Assembly (NCBI GenBank): GCA_030748435.1
Contig: JASMLZ010000053.1
Location: 1-58,473 of the forward strand
DNA from: Gammaproteobacteria bacterium
GTDB taxonomy: Bacteria; Pseudomonadota; Gammaproteobacteria; Pseudomonadales; Balneatricaceae
Length of the DNA stretch: 58,473 nucleotides
Direction: 5' to 3'
The notes under the pieces: model-generated
The model's database searches: none
Seen by the model: the letters and a program-made list of their open reading frames with translations, nothing else
Told to the model about the DNA's origin: nothing
Made by a program: the position numbers and the translations under genes
Shown here: piece after piece, positions 17,258 to 27,710 of the stretch
How the letters are laid out: each line of letters starts with the position of its first letter
How positions within the stretch are numbered: position 1 is the first letter of the stretch

Positions 17258-18317
17258 ATAATGTACAAGCTGCAATTAAGGTTTTGTAAGCTCGCCCCGG
17301 TTCTTCCTTTACCAGGCGTGGTACCAGATAGCCCGGTAATCTGGTTTGTAGTTCTGCCATAAGGTCTTGCCCTTGACGTGGGCTGACAAAGAAGTGCTGA
17401 GTCCCGGCTACGTGATCTGGCAGATGCAGATAGTAGGGCAGTACCCGGGCCTTAAATAGACGCTTGCTAAGTGCAATCAAGACGTCGGCATCGGCATTAA
17501 TATGGTTGAGTAGCACAGTTTGGTTAAGCAAGCTGATGTCTGCTTGGTGTAGTTTCTGGCAGGCCTGCTCTACCGCGTCATCAATTTCCTGACCATGATT
17601 GCAATGTAATACCATGATTACCTGCAAGGGGGAGTTTTGCAAACGCTGACACAGAGCGGAGGTAATGCGGTCTGGCAACACCACTGGCAAGCGACTATGG
17701 ATGCGTAAACGCTTTACTTGGGGTAGCTTCTCTATTTCGTCCAGCAGAGCAAACAATACTGGATTGGTAAGAGCCAGAGGATCGCCCCCACTTAAAATAA
17801 TTTCTTCCAGATATGGATCCTTGGCCAGATGCTTAAGGCTGTCTTGCCATTGTTTACGGCTGCGCTGTTGTTCGTTATAGGGATAATGGCGCCGAAAACA
17901 ATAGCGGCAATTGATGGCACAATGACCGGCTGCAATCAGCAGGGCGCGACCATGGTATTTATGTACCACTCCAGGTATGGGATTAAACTGGGCTTCGGCC
18001 AGGGGGTCGGTAATAAAATCAGGTGTGGCTATGGCTTCTGCGGCCTGGGGTAATACTTGCAACAGCAATGGATCTTGCGCATTACCAGGCTGCATGCGGG
18101 CGATATAGGCAGGTGGAGCCAAGGTGTTAAAGCCCTGTTCATCAGCCACTAGTTGTTGCATTTGTTGGTCGCTAAATTGTAATTGCTGCAGCAGCGCTTT
18201 GGGGCTGCGCACACTCTGTGCTAATTGCTGACGCCACTGCTGTTCCTCGGCGTCTTGTTCCGGGTTGAGCATAACTTGTGCGTGAGGCTCAACTTGTGCC
18301 ACAGTTTCAGGTATCAT
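17253..18317 (-). CDS. epmB: EpmB, EF-P lysine 2,3-aminomutase
   Basis: Radical-SAM, PLP-dependent enzyme that converts (S)-alpha-lysine to (R)-beta-lysine for EF-P modification. The radical-SAM cysteines are Cys133, Cys137 and Cys140 (CAINCRYC). ILSGGDPL and LRIHSRLPVVLPDRIT follow. PGYLVPRLVKEEPG near the C-terminus matches relatives. The ATG at 18317 gives 354 residues (TTG at 18338 is an alternative). The stop TAG is contributed by the MITE terminal repeat, so the last residues (roughly ACTLS) may be altered, but the family core is complete. It is divergent from efp with 37 nt between the starts. Confidence 0.94.
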   Translation of the reverse strand: MIPETVAQVEPHAQVMLNPEQDAEEQQWRQQLAQSVRSPKALLQQLQFSDQQMQQLVADEQGFNTLAPPAYIARMQPGNAQDPLLLQVLPQAAEAIATPDFITDPLAEAQFNPIPGVVHKYHGRALLIAAGHCAINCRYCFRRHYPYNEQQRSRKQWQDSLKHLAKDPYLEEIILSGGDPLALTNPVLFALLDEIEKLPQVKRLRIHSRLPVVLPDRITSALCQRLQNSPLQVIMVLHCNHGQEIDDAVEQACQKLHQADISLLNQTVLLNHINADADVLIALSKRLFKARVLPYYLHLPDHVAGTQHFFVSPRQGQDLMAELQTRLPGYLVPRLVKEEPGRAYKTLIAACTLS

Positions 18318-18354
18318 TGGCTTTTTCCGTTTATACAATTAATTGAGCAACACG

Positions 18355-18921
18355 ATGGCGAATTATAGCACTAACGAATTCAAGAATGGTCTGAAAGTCA
18401 TGTTGGAAGGCGATCCATGTTCTATGGTGGATGTGGAGTTTGTGAAGCCAGGCAAAGGTCAGGCTTTTACCCGGGTGAAAATGAAGAACCTGAAAACCGG
18501 TCGCGTCTGGGAACGTACCTTTAAATCTGGCGAAAGCATTGAAAGTGCTGACGTTATGGATCGCGATATGGAGTATCTCTACACTGATGGTGAGTTTTGG
18601 CATTTTATGATGACCGATGGCTCTTACGAGCAGTTTGCCGCCGATGCCACTGCGGTGGGTGATTGCACCAAGTGGTTAAAGGAACAGGATGTCTATCTGG
18701 TGACCTTGTGGAATAGTGCTCCTATTAGTGTCTCTGCCCCCAATTTTGTGGAACTGCAAGTCACCGAAACTGATCCTGGCCTGAAAGGTGACACCGCGCA
18801 AGGTGGTAGTAAGCCTGCTTACCTGCAGACAGGGGCTATGGTACGTGTGCCACTGTTTATTGAAGAGGGTGAGATACTAAAGATTGATACTCGAACTGGT
18901 GAGTATGTAAGTCGAGCTTAA
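18355..18921 (+). CDS. efp: Elongation factor P
   Basis: Binds between the ribosomal P and E sites and rescues ribosomes stalled at polyproline. It has 188 residues and three beta-barrel domains. The tip VKPGKGQAF places Lys34 exactly where E. coli EF-P is beta-lysylated, consistent with epmB and epmA on either side. The C-terminal signature [23 protein letters not shown] is intact. The ATG at 18355 is supported by the invariant N-terminus [14 protein letters not shown]; an upstream TTG is unlikely. Confidence 0.98.
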   Translation: MANYSTNEFKNGLKVMLEGDPCSMVDVEFVKPGKGQAFTRVKMKNLKTGRVWERTFKSGESIESADVMDRDMEYLYTDGEFWHFMMTDGSYEQFAADATAVGDCTKWLKEQDVYLVTLWNSAPISVSAPNFVELQVTETDPGLKGDTAQGGSKPAYLQTGAMVRVPLFIEEGEILKIDTRTGEYVSRA

Positions 18922-19062
18922 GTTTAGTCATAGCCGTTTAACCATAGCCCTCAAGCCTGATACCAATGGCTTTGGGGGTTCGGTAAAAGCTGGAGTATCC
19001 GTTGCGGCCAGTGTCGAGAGCTTGCAGAGGTGCTCTGTAGAACAACTCCCGAGTTTATGTCT

Positions 19063-20049
19063 ATGTCAACAGAGTTATTGTGGCAGCCCAGTGCTGATCT
19101 AGCCATGCTGCAAGCAAGAGCGCAGGTGTTAGCCCAAGTGCGCAGCTTCTTTGCTGCTCGCAGAGTGTTGGAGGTGGATACACCGGTTTTATCTCATCAT
19201 GGTGTAAGCGATCCTCATATAGACAGTATCAGCGCTGACTTTATCCCCCATGGTGCCAGTCAGGCACACACTATGTTTTTAATGAGCTCGCCTGAATATG
19301 CTATGAAGCGTCTGCTGGCAGCGGGCAGTGGTTGCATTTATCAGTTTGCCAAGGCATTTCGTAATGGCGAGGCAGGGCGGCGCCATAACCCTGAATTTAC
19401 TATGCTGGAATGGTATCGGGTGGGGTTTGACCTTGAGCAGCTAATGGATGAGGTGGCGCAGTTGCTGGGGCAACTGTTGGCACCGCGCTTGGGGCAGTTG
19501 CAATGGCATTATCTGACTTATGTGCAGGCATTTGAACGGGTGCTGGGTGTTAATCCTATGTTGATGGACGATCAGGCCATCCAGACTCTGGCTCTACAAC
19601 ATGTAGAAATCGCTTTGCCTGCCGATACCCGGCGTGAAACCTGGCTTGATATATTAATGAGCCATTGTGTGGAACCAGCTTTACCCACGGCCTGTTTTGT
19701 TTACAATTACCCGCCCAGTCAAGCGGCTTTGGCTACCATTAAACAGGATGCTACGGGGCATCTGGTGGCCCGCCGCTTTGAAGTATATGTCGAGGGTTTA
19801 GAGCTGGCTAATGGTTATCATGAATTGGATGATGGCGAAGAACAGGCGCAGCGCTTTGCCGATGATAACCATGTGCGGATGCAGTTGGGTAAGCCGCCCA
19901 TGCCGGCCGACCAACGCTTAATCCATGCTTTGCATGCAGGCATGCCTGCTTGTGCAGGTGTAGCCATGGGTCTGGAGCGAATCCTGATGCTGGCTTATGA
20001 TAAACAGGATATTGCTGAAGTGATGGCTTTTAATCATCCATTGGCATAG
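19063..20049 (+). CDS. epmA: EpmA, EF-P lysyltransferase (PoxA/GenX)
   Basis: A lysyl-tRNA synthetase paralogue lacking the anticodon-binding domain, which attaches (R)-beta-lysine to Lys34 of EF-P. Class II motifs are clear: motif 2 FRNGEAGRRHNPEFTMLEWY and motif 3 GVAMGLERILML. The 328 residues are close to the E. coli enzyme. The ATG at 19063 has GAG nine bases upstream; ATG 19057 and a GTG at 19030 are alternatives. With epmB and efp it completes the beta-lysine EF-P pathway in about 2.8 kb. EpmC, the hydroxylase, is not seen here. The 3' end overlaps convergent psd by 20 nt. Confidence 0.96.
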   Translation: MSTELLWQPSADLAMLQARAQVLAQVRSFFAARRVLEVDTPVLSHHGVSDPHIDSISADFIPHGASQAHTMFLMSSPEYAMKRLLAAGSGCIYQFAKAFRNGEAGRRHNPEFTMLEWYRVGFDLEQLMDEVAQLLGQLLAPRLGQLQWHYLTYVQAFERVLGVNPMLMDDQAIQTLALQHVEIALPADTRRETWLDILMSHCVEPALPTACFVYNYPPSQAALATIKQDATGHLVARRFEVYVEGLELANGYHELDDGEEQAQRFADDNHVRMQLGKPPMPADQRLIHALHAGMPACAGVAMGLERILMLAYDKQDIAEVMAFNHPLA

Positions 20050-20899
20050 TGGCGGTACTCGCCAGCATCTGACCCATACGGGTGCTAGTGCCAGGCTGTA
20101 ACTCACTATTCCACTCGCAGGTATTTTTGGGTAGACAAAGTATCACTGTTGAGCCCAGTTTAAAGCGCCCCATCTCTTCTCCTTTGCGCAGGTAAATAGC
20201 TCCCTGCTCTACATATTCCCATGTATTAATCTGTCGGCCAGGTGGGCAAATCAGTCCAGCCCAAGTGGTTTCTATACTAGCCACTATCATGGCGCCTACC
20301 AGTACCATGGCCATGGGGCCGAATTCGGTCTCAAATATGGCGACCAGACGCTCGTTACGCGCAAACAGCCCGGGAACATTTTCAGCTGTGGCCTGATTGA
20401 CGGAAAACAATTGCCCTGGTACATGTACCATACGTACCAGCTTACCATCACAGGGCATATGGATGCGGTGATAGTCCTTGGGAGATAGATAGATAGTGGT
20501 AAATTGCCCATCCTGAAAAGGTGCGGACCATGCCGGTTGGCCACCCAGCAAAGTGGTGACGCTAAAGTCCTGGCCTTTGGCTTGTAATATCTGCCCTGAT
20601 TTAATATCACCAATCTGGCTGATAGCCCCATCCACTGGGCATGCCAGATGTTGGGGGTGAGAATCGATTTGGCGCGCATCGGTTTTTAAGCTACGGGTGA
20701 AAAAGTCGTTAAAGTTGACATAATCTTCCAGTACTTCGCGTTCAGCTTCTTGCATATTGACCTTAAACTGTTTGGCAAACAGCTTGATCAAAGGATTTTT
20801 GATTAGTGGCAGGCGGCTTTCTGCCAGTGCACCCACCAAGCGGGAAAGAAGGTGTTGGGGAACAATATATTGCAGTAGGACAAATAAACGATCTTGCAT
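20030..20899 (-). CDS. psd: Phosphatidylserine decarboxylase proenzyme
   Basis: Inner-membrane-associated enzyme that makes phosphatidylethanolamine. The proenzyme self-cleaves at LGST (residues 248-251), and Ser250 becomes the pyruvoyl cofactor. YVNFNDFFTRSL, PVDGAISQIG and YLSPKDYHRIHMP are typical. The 289-residue length is normal. The ATG at 20899 has an AGGAAAT ribosome-binding site. It follows rsgA on the same strand with 18 nt between, as in E. coli, so the two are probably an operon. The tail overlaps the convergent epmA gene. Confidence 0.97.
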   Translation of the reverse strand: MQDRLFVLLQYIVPQHLLSRLVGALAESRLPLIKNPLIKLFAKQFKVNMQEAEREVLEDYVNFNDFFTRSLKTDARQIDSHPQHLACPVDGAISQIGDIKSGQILQAKGQDFSVTTLLGGQPAWSAPFQDGQFTTIYLSPKDYHRIHMPCDGKLVRMVHVPGQLFSVNQATAENVPGLFARNERLVAIFETEFGPMAMVLVGAMIVASIETTWAGLICPPGRQINTWEYVEQGAIYLRKGEEMGRFKLGSTVILCLPKNTCEWNSELQPGTSTRMGQMLASTATMPMDD

Positions 20900-20917
20900 G
20901 ATATTTCCTGTGTCGAG

Positions 20918-21955
20918 CTACTGATGAGTAACAAACTCATCCAGTGAATCTTTAATTTGGCGGTAGCTGGCTAAACGCACCGGGTCTATAGCGCCGTCTG
21001 CCAAGGCTTTGAGCAAGGCACAGCCGGGCTCGTGTTGGTGAGAGCAATTACTGAATTTACAGTAGCCCAAAAAGGGGCGAAATTCGCGAAAGCTGTCAAT
21101 TAGGGTGGTGCTATCCATATGCCATAAACCAAATTCTCGTATACCCGGTGAGTCAATTAGGTCGCCACCCTTGGGAAAATGCAATAACTTGGCAGTAGTA
21201 GTGGTGTGAATACCCTGTTCATGATATTCAGAGAGTGCACTGACCTTAAGATCAGTGCCTGGTAACAGTACGTTTACCAATGATGACTTGCCGACCCCGG
21301 ATTGGCCCACAAATACGCTCACTCGTTGATCAAGAATGGCAAGTAGGGCAGCCAAACCATCCTGACTTTTAGTGGAAGCTCGAATCACCCGGTAACCCAG
21401 TGCCTCATAACGTTCCAGCATAGGCTCGAGGTGAGCTTTGCTGTCAGCATCCAGAATATCGGTCTTGTTGAGTAGAATAATAGGCTCTATATCGCTGGCT
21501 TCGGCAGCCACCAAATAGCGATCGATCAAATTAGCATAAGTATGGGGTTTGGGAGCAATAGTGACGACAATTTGGTCAATATTGGCTGCCACAGGCTTGA
21601 GTTCACCGTACTTGTTGGGACGACTTAGTTCGCTATGACGTGGGTCACGAGCCACAACCACACCAGACTGGTCGGCAGCCTGCCGCCAGGAAACCCTGTC
21701 ACCGGTTACCAAATTGCCCAGATTGGAGCGTAGCTTACACCGGAACACCTGCCCTTGATGTTCCCCCTGATTCGCTTCGACATCGATTTGAGAGCCATAA
21801 TGCGCGACAATCAAGCCCTGTTGTTCGGGGCCAAGATCGCCATGATCAATGGCTGAATCAATAGCTTTATCCTTTTTCTGAGCGCGGGCTCGGCGCTCGG
21901 CTTGCACCTTCTCGATTTGCCACTTTTGGCGGCGGGTTAACTGTCGTTTTGCCAT
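20918..21955 (-). CDS. rsgA: RsgA, small ribosomal subunit biogenesis GTPase
   Basis: Circularly permuted GTPase that helps mature the 30S subunit. The order is an OB-fold, then G4 NKTD (163-166), G1 GQSGVGKSS (217-225), G3 DSPG (268-271), and a zinc-binding tail with Cys299, Cys304, His306 and Cys312. The N-terminal 35 residues are highly basic ([11 protein letters not shown] and [10 protein letters not shown]), as in proteobacterial RsgA. The 345-residue length is typical. It is divergent from orn and followed by psd, an arrangement conserved in Gammaproteobacteria. Confidence 0.97.
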   Translation of the reverse strand: MAKRQLTRRQKWQIEKVQAERRARAQKKDKAIDSAIDHGDLGPEQQGLIVAHYGSQIDVEANQGEHQGQVFRCKLRSNLGNLVTGDRVSWRQAADQSGVVVARDPRHSELSRPNKYGELKPVAANIDQIVVTIAPKPHTYANLIDRYLVAAEASDIEPIILLNKTDILDADSKAHLEPMLERYEALGYRVIRASTKSQDGLAALLAILDQRVSVFVGQSGVGKSSLVNVLLPGTDLKVSALSEYHEQGIHTTTTAKLLHFPKGGDLIDSPGIREFGLWHMDSTTLIDSFREFRPFLGYCKFSNCSHQHEPGCALLKALADGAIDPVRLASYRQIKDSLDEFVTHQ

Positions 21956-22072
21956 GTAATTGCAATTAGCCTGACTATTTGGGGTTTATTCTACCGCGAA
22001 GTGGGGCATAATTCAGGTTTTCGCCTCGATAAACCAAATTTATTGTTAATTAGCACACAGCAAGGATATAAA

Positions 22073-22618
22073 ATGGCCAAGCATCCCCATAACCTGATTT
22101 GGATTGATCTGGAAATGACCGGTTTGGAGCCAGACTCAGATGTAATAATAGAAATTGCCACTATTGTCACCGATGCCAATCTTAACGTCTTGGCATCAGG
22201 GCCTGCTCTGGCTATCCATCAGACTGACTCGGTATTGGACAATATGAATCCCTGGTGTATCAAGCAGCATGGTCAGTCGGGACTGACGCAAAGAGTGCGA
22301 GAAAGTAGCATTAGCTGTGCTCAGGCCGAGCAGATGACGTTAACATTCTTAAGCCAGTATGTAGATGAGGGGATGTCTCCCATGTGCGGTAATAGTATTG
22401 GTCAGGATCGCCGTTTTCTTGTCAAATATATGCCCACTCTGGCGAACTATTTTCACTACCGCAACCTGGACGTGAGCACCTTAAAAGAACTGGCTCGTCG
22501 CTGGCGGCCAGAGCTGCTTGCCGGGGTCAGTAAACAAAGCTCACATTTGGCTATGGACGATATTCTTGATTCCATTGCTGAGCTGGCCTTCTACCGGGAG
22601 CATATGCTAAAGATTTAA
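22073..22618 (+). CDS. orn: Oligoribonuclease
   Basis: DEDDh 3'-5' exonuclease that degrades nanoRNAs and the pGpG product of cyclic-di-GMP breakdown; essential in many Gammaproteobacteria. [11 protein letters not shown] carries Asp12 and Glu14, [11 protein letters not shown] is motif II, and [12 protein letters not shown] is the final motif. The 181 residues equal the E. coli enzyme. The open frame begins at 22001, but the ATG at 22073 has AAGGATATAAA upstream and matches the family start. Confidence 0.97.
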   Translation: MAKHPHNLIWIDLEMTGLEPDSDVIIEIATIVTDANLNVLASGPALAIHQTDSVLDNMNPWCIKQHGQSGLTQRVRESSISCAQAEQMTLTFLSQYVDEGMSPMCGNSIGQDRRFLVKYMPTLANYFHYRNLDVSTLKELARRWRPELLAGVSKQSSHLAMDDILDSIAELAFYREHMLKI

Positions 22619-22623
22619 GTTGC

Positions 22624-23784
22624 TTAGCGTAAATGCTTTAGCTTGCGGTCATCCATGGCCAGTAATGGTAATGGCTGTAAGGGGATAACCTGCTGAGCGC
22701 GCAGTTGCAACTGCTGCAGGGCCCATAAGATATGCTCTTGTACCATTGTCGATGAGCTTTCCATGCGAGCTTGCAAGGCCGAGATGCTGTCTGGGTTAGG
22801 ACGACCATTGCCCAGCGCCACGGCGATATTGCGCAACCAGCCATCATATCCGGCTCGGCGAATGGGTGAACCCTGCGTGCGCTGGTCAAATTCTTCGGCT
22901 GACCAGTTAAATAACGTCACTAGAGTGGCTTGGTCCAGACCATGGCGTGGCTTAAAGTCAGACTCTTGTGTGGCCTGAGGGTAGCGATTCCAGGGACATG
23001 CCAGTTGGCAATCATCACAGCCGAAAATGCGGTTACCCATTAGTGGGCGTATGGCATGGGGAATGGGGCCCTTATTCTCGATAGTTAAATAAGCGATGCA
23101 TTTATTGGCATCCAATACATAGGGTGCTGGAAAGGCCTTGGTGGGACACAGATCCAGACAGGCGCTACAACGTGAACAATGATCTTTGTCGTAGGGCTGG
23201 TCGATAGGTAAAGGTAAGTCAACGAAAATCTCCCCCAGCACAAACCATGATCCGGAGCGGCGATTAATCAGCAGAGTATTTTTGCCCTGCCATCCCAACC
23301 CGGCTTGCTGGGCCATGGGCTTTTCCATTACCGGGGCACTGTCGACAAACACCCGATAACCAAAGGGGCCAATCAAAGCCTCTATGGCCTTGGCCATTTG
23401 TGCCAGACGTTTGCGCACTAACTTGTGATAATCGCGGCCTAAAGCATAGCGCGCCACATAGGCTTGCTGATCATCCTGCAGACAGCTTTTGGTAGTCAGG
23501 TCAGGATCCAGATAATGCATGCTTAAACAGATAACCCGCACCGTGCCAGGCACCAATTCCGCCGCGCGATAGCGTTTGCTGCCGTGGGCTGCCATATAAT
23601 CCATATCGGCGTGATAACCCTGATCAATCCAGCGCTGCAGACGCTGGCCAGCGGCTTCCAGATCCGGTTTAACCACCCCCATTTCAGCAAAGCCAAACTG
23701 TTGGGCAAGATGCCGGATTTGGGCATGCAAATCGTGCAACTGTTGTTGCTCTGCAGGTGGGATGGAGGTGGCGTTATTTGACAT
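22624..23784 (-). CDS. queG: QueG, epoxyqueuosine reductase
   Basis: Cobalamin-dependent Fe-S enzyme that reduces epoxyqueuosine to queuosine at tRNA position 34. Two [4Fe-4S] motifs are visible: HCSRCSACLDLCPTKAF and CDDCQLACPWNR. The 386 residues cover the reductase core and a short HEAT-like C-terminal region (VQEHILWALQQL). It is convergent with orn (5-nt gap) and divergent from tsaE, the same neighbourhood (orn-queG-tsaE-amiB-mutL) as in E. coli. Confidence 0.97.
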   Translation of the reverse strand: MSNNATSIPPAEQQQLHDLHAQIRHLAQQFGFAEMGVVKPDLEAAGQRLQRWIDQGYHADMDYMAAHGSKRYRAAELVPGTVRVICLSMHYLDPDLTTKSCLQDDQQAYVARYALGRDYHKLVRKRLAQMAKAIEALIGPFGYRVFVDSAPVMEKPMAQQAGLGWQGKNTLLINRRSGSWFVLGEIFVDLPLPIDQPYDKDHCSRCSACLDLCPTKAFPAPYVLDANKCIAYLTIENKGPIPHAIRPLMGNRIFGCDDCQLACPWNRYPQATQESDFKPRHGLDQATLVTLFNWSAEEFDQRTQGSPIRRAGYDGWLRNIAVALGNGRPNPDSISALQARMESSSTMVQEHILWALQQLQLRAQQVIPLQPLPLLAMDDRKLKHLR

Positions 23785-23901
23785 GGGGATATTTTACCTT
23801 GATTTGCCGTCTAAAGACTACGCACAGGTGCTTCGACAAGGTATCATGGGCGCTGGCTTTATTTAATCATTTGTTAACCCTTGGACCAGCTATACCAGAT
23901 T

Positions 23902-24387
23902 ATGACCAAACAACTGCTACTTCAAGCGCAAGGAGAAGATGCAATGGTGGCCCTTGGCCAACAACTTGGCGCTGCAACACAGGCCATAAATACCGGCTTG
24001 GTGATCTTTTTGCAGGGTGATTTGGGTATGGGTAAAACGACGTTGGTACGAGGAATAATGCGCTATTTTGGCCACCTTGGGGCGGTAAAAAGCCCAACCT
24101 ATACTTTGGTTGAGCCTTATGAATTTGATCAGTTGCAGGTCAATCACTTTGATTTATATCGTCTGGGGCACGCCGAGGAATTGGAATTTCTGGGTATTCG
24201 GGACTATTTTTCTGCCACGGCTGTTAATCTTATTGAATGGCCGGATAAGGGGGCAGGCATCTTGCCTTTGGCTGATCTGATTATCACCATCACCGGTGCT
24301 GGCCCCCAAAGAGAGTTGATGTGTAATGCAGTCAGCCAGAAAGCGCAAGGTTTATTGGCGCAAATGCAGGAGGCAAGCAGTGTTTAG
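23902..24387 (+). CDS. tsaE: TsaE, ATPase of the tRNA t6A synthesis complex
   Basis: P-loop ATPase that drives turnover of the TsaB-TsaD threonylcarbamoyl transferase. The Walker A GDLGMGKTT is at residues 39-47, followed by the family block VKSPTYTLVEPY and LIEWPDKG. The 161-residue length is normal. The ATG at 23902 has a poor ribosome-binding site. An internal ATG at 23944 with AGGAG upstream would remove conserved residues before the P-loop strand, so I keep 23902. It is the first gene of a conserved operon running through amiB, mutL and miaA to hfq. Confidence 0.94.
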   Translation: MTKQLLLQAQGEDAMVALGQQLGAATQAINTGLVIFLQGDLGMGKTTLVRGIMRYFGHLGAVKSPTYTLVEPYEFDQLQVNHFDLYRLGHAEELEFLGIRDYFSATAVNLIEWPDKGAGILPLADLIITITGAGPQRELMCNAVSQKAQGLLAQMQEASSV

Positions 24388-24436
24388 GTGGTCAAGCCAG
24401 TACCGCACAATGTTTCTGGCTGATAGGGGCGTAATC

Positions 24437-25813
24437 ATGGCCCCGGCGGCATTGATGATATTGTTGCACAGCTTGCTAATCATCAGCTTATGGCTAGGGT
24501 CTGCTAACATTTGGGCCGCGGATGTAAAGAATGTGCGTATCTGGCCGGCACCAGATAGTACACGTGTGGTATTGGATATCAGTGCTCCAGTTACTTATGA
24601 AGTTATCCATTTACCAAACCCGGAACGCTTGGTCATCGATTTGCCTGCCAGTAGGTTGCAAGCGGCCTTGTCGAAACTCGAATTTAAGGGTAGCCCCATT
24701 GCCAATATTCGTTCCAGTCAGCGTCCGGATAATAAGTTACGTCTGGTGCTCGATTTGCAGCATAAGATTAATGCCAAGGTATTCGCTTTGGCGCCTAATC
24801 AGTCTTACGGTAATCGTTTGGTTATTGACCTGAACAACTATCAGATTGAGGGTGCTAAAGTTAGCTCAGCACCTAAACAACAGGTCATCAAGAGTTTGAA
24901 TGTGCTCAATAGTCAACGGGATATTGTGATTGCCATAGATGCTGGTCATGGTGGTGATGATCCAGGGGCACTCGGCCCGCGTTTTGGTGGTAAGAAATTG
25001 CGTGAGAAGCATGTGGTCTTGGCTATTGCCAAGTATCTGCGGCAGGAAATGAATAGTATGCCCGGCTTTGAGGGAGTGCTGTTGCGCAGTGGTGATTACT
25101 ATATAAGTTTACGAGGTCGCACTAAAAAAGCTCGTCAAGCCAGTGCTGATTTGTTTGTTTCAGTGCACGCTGATGCCTTTAAAAACAGCAAAGCCCGTGG
25201 CGCATCTGTGTGGACCTTGTCCAAGCGTGGCGCCTCCAGTGAGCTGGGTCGCTGGTTGGCGCAAAAAGAAAACAGTGCTGACCTGATTGGTGGTATTGGT
25301 GGTGTTAGTCTGGATGATAAAGAAGAAGACTTGGCCAAAACCCTACTTGATCTATCTATGACCCATAGCCAATCAACCAGTCGTGGTATTGCCCTAAGTG
25401 TGCATCGTCATCTTTCTAGGATGGCCCATATGCATAAAGATCATGTGGAACGGGCTGGTTTTGCCGTGTTAAAGTCGCCTGATATTCCATCCATATTGGT
25501 AGAAACCGGATTTATTTCCAACCCGCAGGAAGCGGCCAAGTTGCGTACCCCCAGTTATCAGCAGCAAATGGCCAAGGCTATTGCCACTGGTATTCGAGAG
25601 TACTTCTATGCCAATCCGGTGGCTAATACCTATATTGCTACACTAGTGGCAGCCAAGCGCAAACAAATAACCTACAAGGTCGTCAAGGGTGACACCTTGT
25701 CTGAAATTGCCCAGCGCTACAACACCAGTATTGGTAAGCTGCGCGCGGCCAATGCTATGGATACTAGGTCGGTGTTGCAAATTGGCCAGCAACTGGTTAT
25801 TCCTACAGGATAA
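24437..25813 (+). CDS. amiB: AmiB-type N-acetylmuramoyl-L-alanine amidase
   Basis: Periplasmic zinc amidase that splits septal peptidoglycan during cell separation. A signal peptide (about residues 1-28, ending near IWA-AD) precedes an AMIN domain (about 28-130). The Amidase_3 catalytic domain follows (about 155-385), with zinc ligands in [18 protein letters not shown] and SVHADAF and the catalytic Glu in [10 protein letters not shown]-terminal LysM (about 412-457, [19 protein letters not shown]) completes the 458-residue protein. The ATG at 24437 with AGGGGC upstream is chosen because it gives a clean signal peptide. The position between tsaE and mutL identifies it as AmiB. Confidence 0.95.
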   Translation: MAPAALMILLHSLLIISLWLGSANIWAADVKNVRIWPAPDSTRVVLDISAPVTYEVIHLPNPERLVIDLPASRLQAALSKLEFKGSPIANIRSSQRPDNKLRLVLDLQHKINAKVFALAPNQSYGNRLVIDLNNYQIEGAKVSSAPKQQVIKSLNVLNSQRDIVIAIDAGHGGDDPGALGPRFGGKKLREKHVVLAIAKYLRQEMNSMPGFEGVLLRSGDYYISLRGRTKKARQASADLFVSVHADAFKNSKARGASVWTLSKRGASSELGRWLAQKENSADLIGGIGGVSLDDKEEDLAKTLLDLSMTHSQSTSRGIALSVHRHLSRMAHMHKDHVERAGFAVLKSPDIPSILVETGFISNPQEAAKLRTPSYQQQMAKAIATGIREYFYANPVANTYIATLVAAKRKQITYKVVKGDTLSEIAQRYNTSIGKLRAANAMDTRSVLQIGQQLVIPTG

Positions 25814-25817
25814 AATT

Positions 25818-27710
25818 ATGTCCCGAATTCACTTGCTAAGCCCCCGTTTGGCTAACCAGATCGCTGCTGGTGAAGTGGTAGAGCGCCCCGCCTCAGTGGT
25901 CAAGGAACTATTGGAAAATAGTCTTGATGCTGGTGCCAACAAGATTACTGTGGAAGTTGATCAAGGCGGTGTCAAATTGATACGTATTCGTGACAATGGG
26001 TATGGCATTGAAAAAGATGATTTAGCCTTGGCCCTAAGTCGTCATGCTACCAGTAAAATCACGAGTCTGGATGATCTGGAAGCAGTAAGTAGCCTGGGCT
26101 TTCGTGGCGAAGCCTTGGCTAGTATCAGCTCTGTGGCACGTCTTACCCTGACGTCCAATACACAGCAACAGGACACTGCTTGGCAAGTTTGCACGGAAGG
26201 TCGTGATATGGCGGCCCAGATGCAACCTGCGGCCCATCCCGTTGGCACCAGTGTTGAAGTGCGGGATCTGTTTTTTAATACCCCGGCCAGACGTAAGTTC
26301 TTGCGCACGGAAAAGACTGAATTTGGCCATCTGGAAGAAGTTATAAAACGTTTGGCCCTGAGTCGTATGGATGTGGCTTTTCAACTTAAGCACAATGGCA
26401 AAGTTATTCACAACCTGCACCCCGCAGATCAACAGGTAGCACAGGAAAAGCGCGTAGCGAGTGTTTGTGGCCCAAATTTTATGCCCCAAGCCGTACATAT
26501 TGAAATGGAAGCACCGGGTCTGCGCATTTGGGGTTGGGTGGGGTTGCCAACCTTTTCCCGTAGTCAGGCGGATTTGCAGTATTTCTTTGTTAATGGCCGC
26601 GTGGTACGCGATAAACTGGTCAGTCATGCTGTGCGTCAAGCCTATCGTGATGTGCTTTATCATGGTCGTCACCCGGCTTTTGTTTTGTATCTGGAATTGG
26701 ATGCAGCCACTGTGGATGTCAATGTGCACCCCACCAAAAATGAGGTGCGTTTTCGTGATGGCCGTTTGGTACATGACTTTATTTTTCGTTCCCTGCATAA
26801 GTCCCTAGCCGATGTGCGCCCGGAGGTGCCCACGGCTGGTGGTTTGAGTGAACTGGGCATGCTGCCAGTCAAGCAGCCTGCTGAGGGCTTGGAAGCGGGC
26901 GTGTTTGCCGGGCAAAACCACTTGGCTATGGCGGCAGATGGCAACACAGGCGGTGCACCGACTGCATTGATGGCCGGCGTTAATAACTACCCCCCACTGG
27001 CTACTTCCAGCCCTCGGCAGATGCAAGAGCAGGCACAGGTTTACGCGCAGTTACATGGCCAGACTGGTGGTGCCGATATGGCAGCGCAGAGTGAGCAGGT
27101 AGATCCTGTTACTGGCGAGGTAATGGTGCCGCCCTTGGGCTTTGCTGTAGCACAACTGCATGGCATCTATATTCTGGCCGAAAATATGCAAGGTCTGGTA
27201 CTGGTGGATATGCATGCTGCCCATGAGCGTATTGTCTATGAACAGATGAAAACCGCTTTGCAGGAACAAGGGGTGCGAGCCCAGCCTTTGCTGGTTCCCT
27301 TGTCAATGGTAGTTAGTGGTCGCGAAGCCGATCATGTGGAGACCTGTGAGGATGCGTTTGCTGAATTAGGTCTGGTTATTGACCGCGCCGGCACCGAGAA
27401 CCTGATAGTACGTCAGGTTCCCAGTGTACTGCAGCATGCGGATATTGAGCAGTTGGTGCGTGACGTTTTGGCTGATGTGGTCACTTATGGCAGCAGTGAT
27501 CGTATCCGTGCTGCGCATAATGAATTGTTGGCGACCATGGCTTGTCATGGTGCCGTACGCGCCAGGCGCAAGCTGTCAATTACCGAAATGAATGCCCTGT
27601 TGCGTGATATGGAACGTACAGAGCGCAGTGGTCAGTGTAATCATGGTCGCCCCACCTGGACTCAGTTAAGCCTGGCCGAGCTGGATAAGCTATTTTTGCG
27701 GGGACAATAA
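25818..27710 (+). CDS. mutL: MutL, DNA mismatch repair protein
   Basis: ATPase linking MutS recognition to downstream strand removal. The GHKL ATPase motifs are in the N-terminal half ([25 protein letters not shown] and [10 protein letters not shown]). A low-complexity linker spans about residues 350-425. The C-terminal domain has [12 protein letters not shown] (464-475), which fits the DxHAxxExxxxE endonuclease motif absent from E. coli MutL but present in many bacteria without MutH. It also has the CNHGRPT motif. The 630-residue protein starts at ATG 25818, four nt after amiB, and its stop overlaps miaA by one base. Confidence 0.97.
   Translation: MSRIHLLSPRLANQIAAGEVVERPASVVKELLENSLDAGANKITVEVDQGGVKLIRIRDNGYGIEKDDLALALSRHATSKITSLDDLEAVSSLGFRGEALASISSVARLTLTSNTQQQDTAWQVCTEGRDMAAQMQPAAHPVGTSVEVRDLFFNTPARRKFLRTEKTEFGHLEEVIKRLALSRMDVAFQLKHNGKVIHNLHPADQQVAQEKRVASVCGPNFMPQAVHIEMEAPGLRIWGWVGLPTFSRSQADLQYFFVNGRVVRDKLVSHAVRQAYRDVLYHGRHPAFVLYLELDAATVDVNVHPTKNEVRFRDGRLVHDFIFRSLHKSLADVRPEVPTAGGLSELGMLPVKQPAEGLEAGVFAGQNHLAMAADGNTGGAPTALMAGVNNYPPLATSSPRQMQEQAQVYAQLHGQTGGADMAAQSEQVDPVTGEVMVPPLGFAVAQLHGIYILAENMQGLVLVDMHAAHERIVYEQMKTALQEQGVRAQPLLVPLSMVVSGREADHVETCEDAFAELGLVIDRAGTENLIVRQVPSVLQHADIEQLVRDVLADVVTYGSSDRIRAAHNELLATMACHGAVRARRKLSITEMNALLRDMERTERSGQCNHGRPTWTQLSLAELDKLFLRGQ

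Noticed and set aside
26034-26798. A 254-codon minus-strand open frame opposite mutL
   Set aside because: Antisense shadow of mutL: no family, no ribosome-binding site, and composition explained by the mutL codon pattern.
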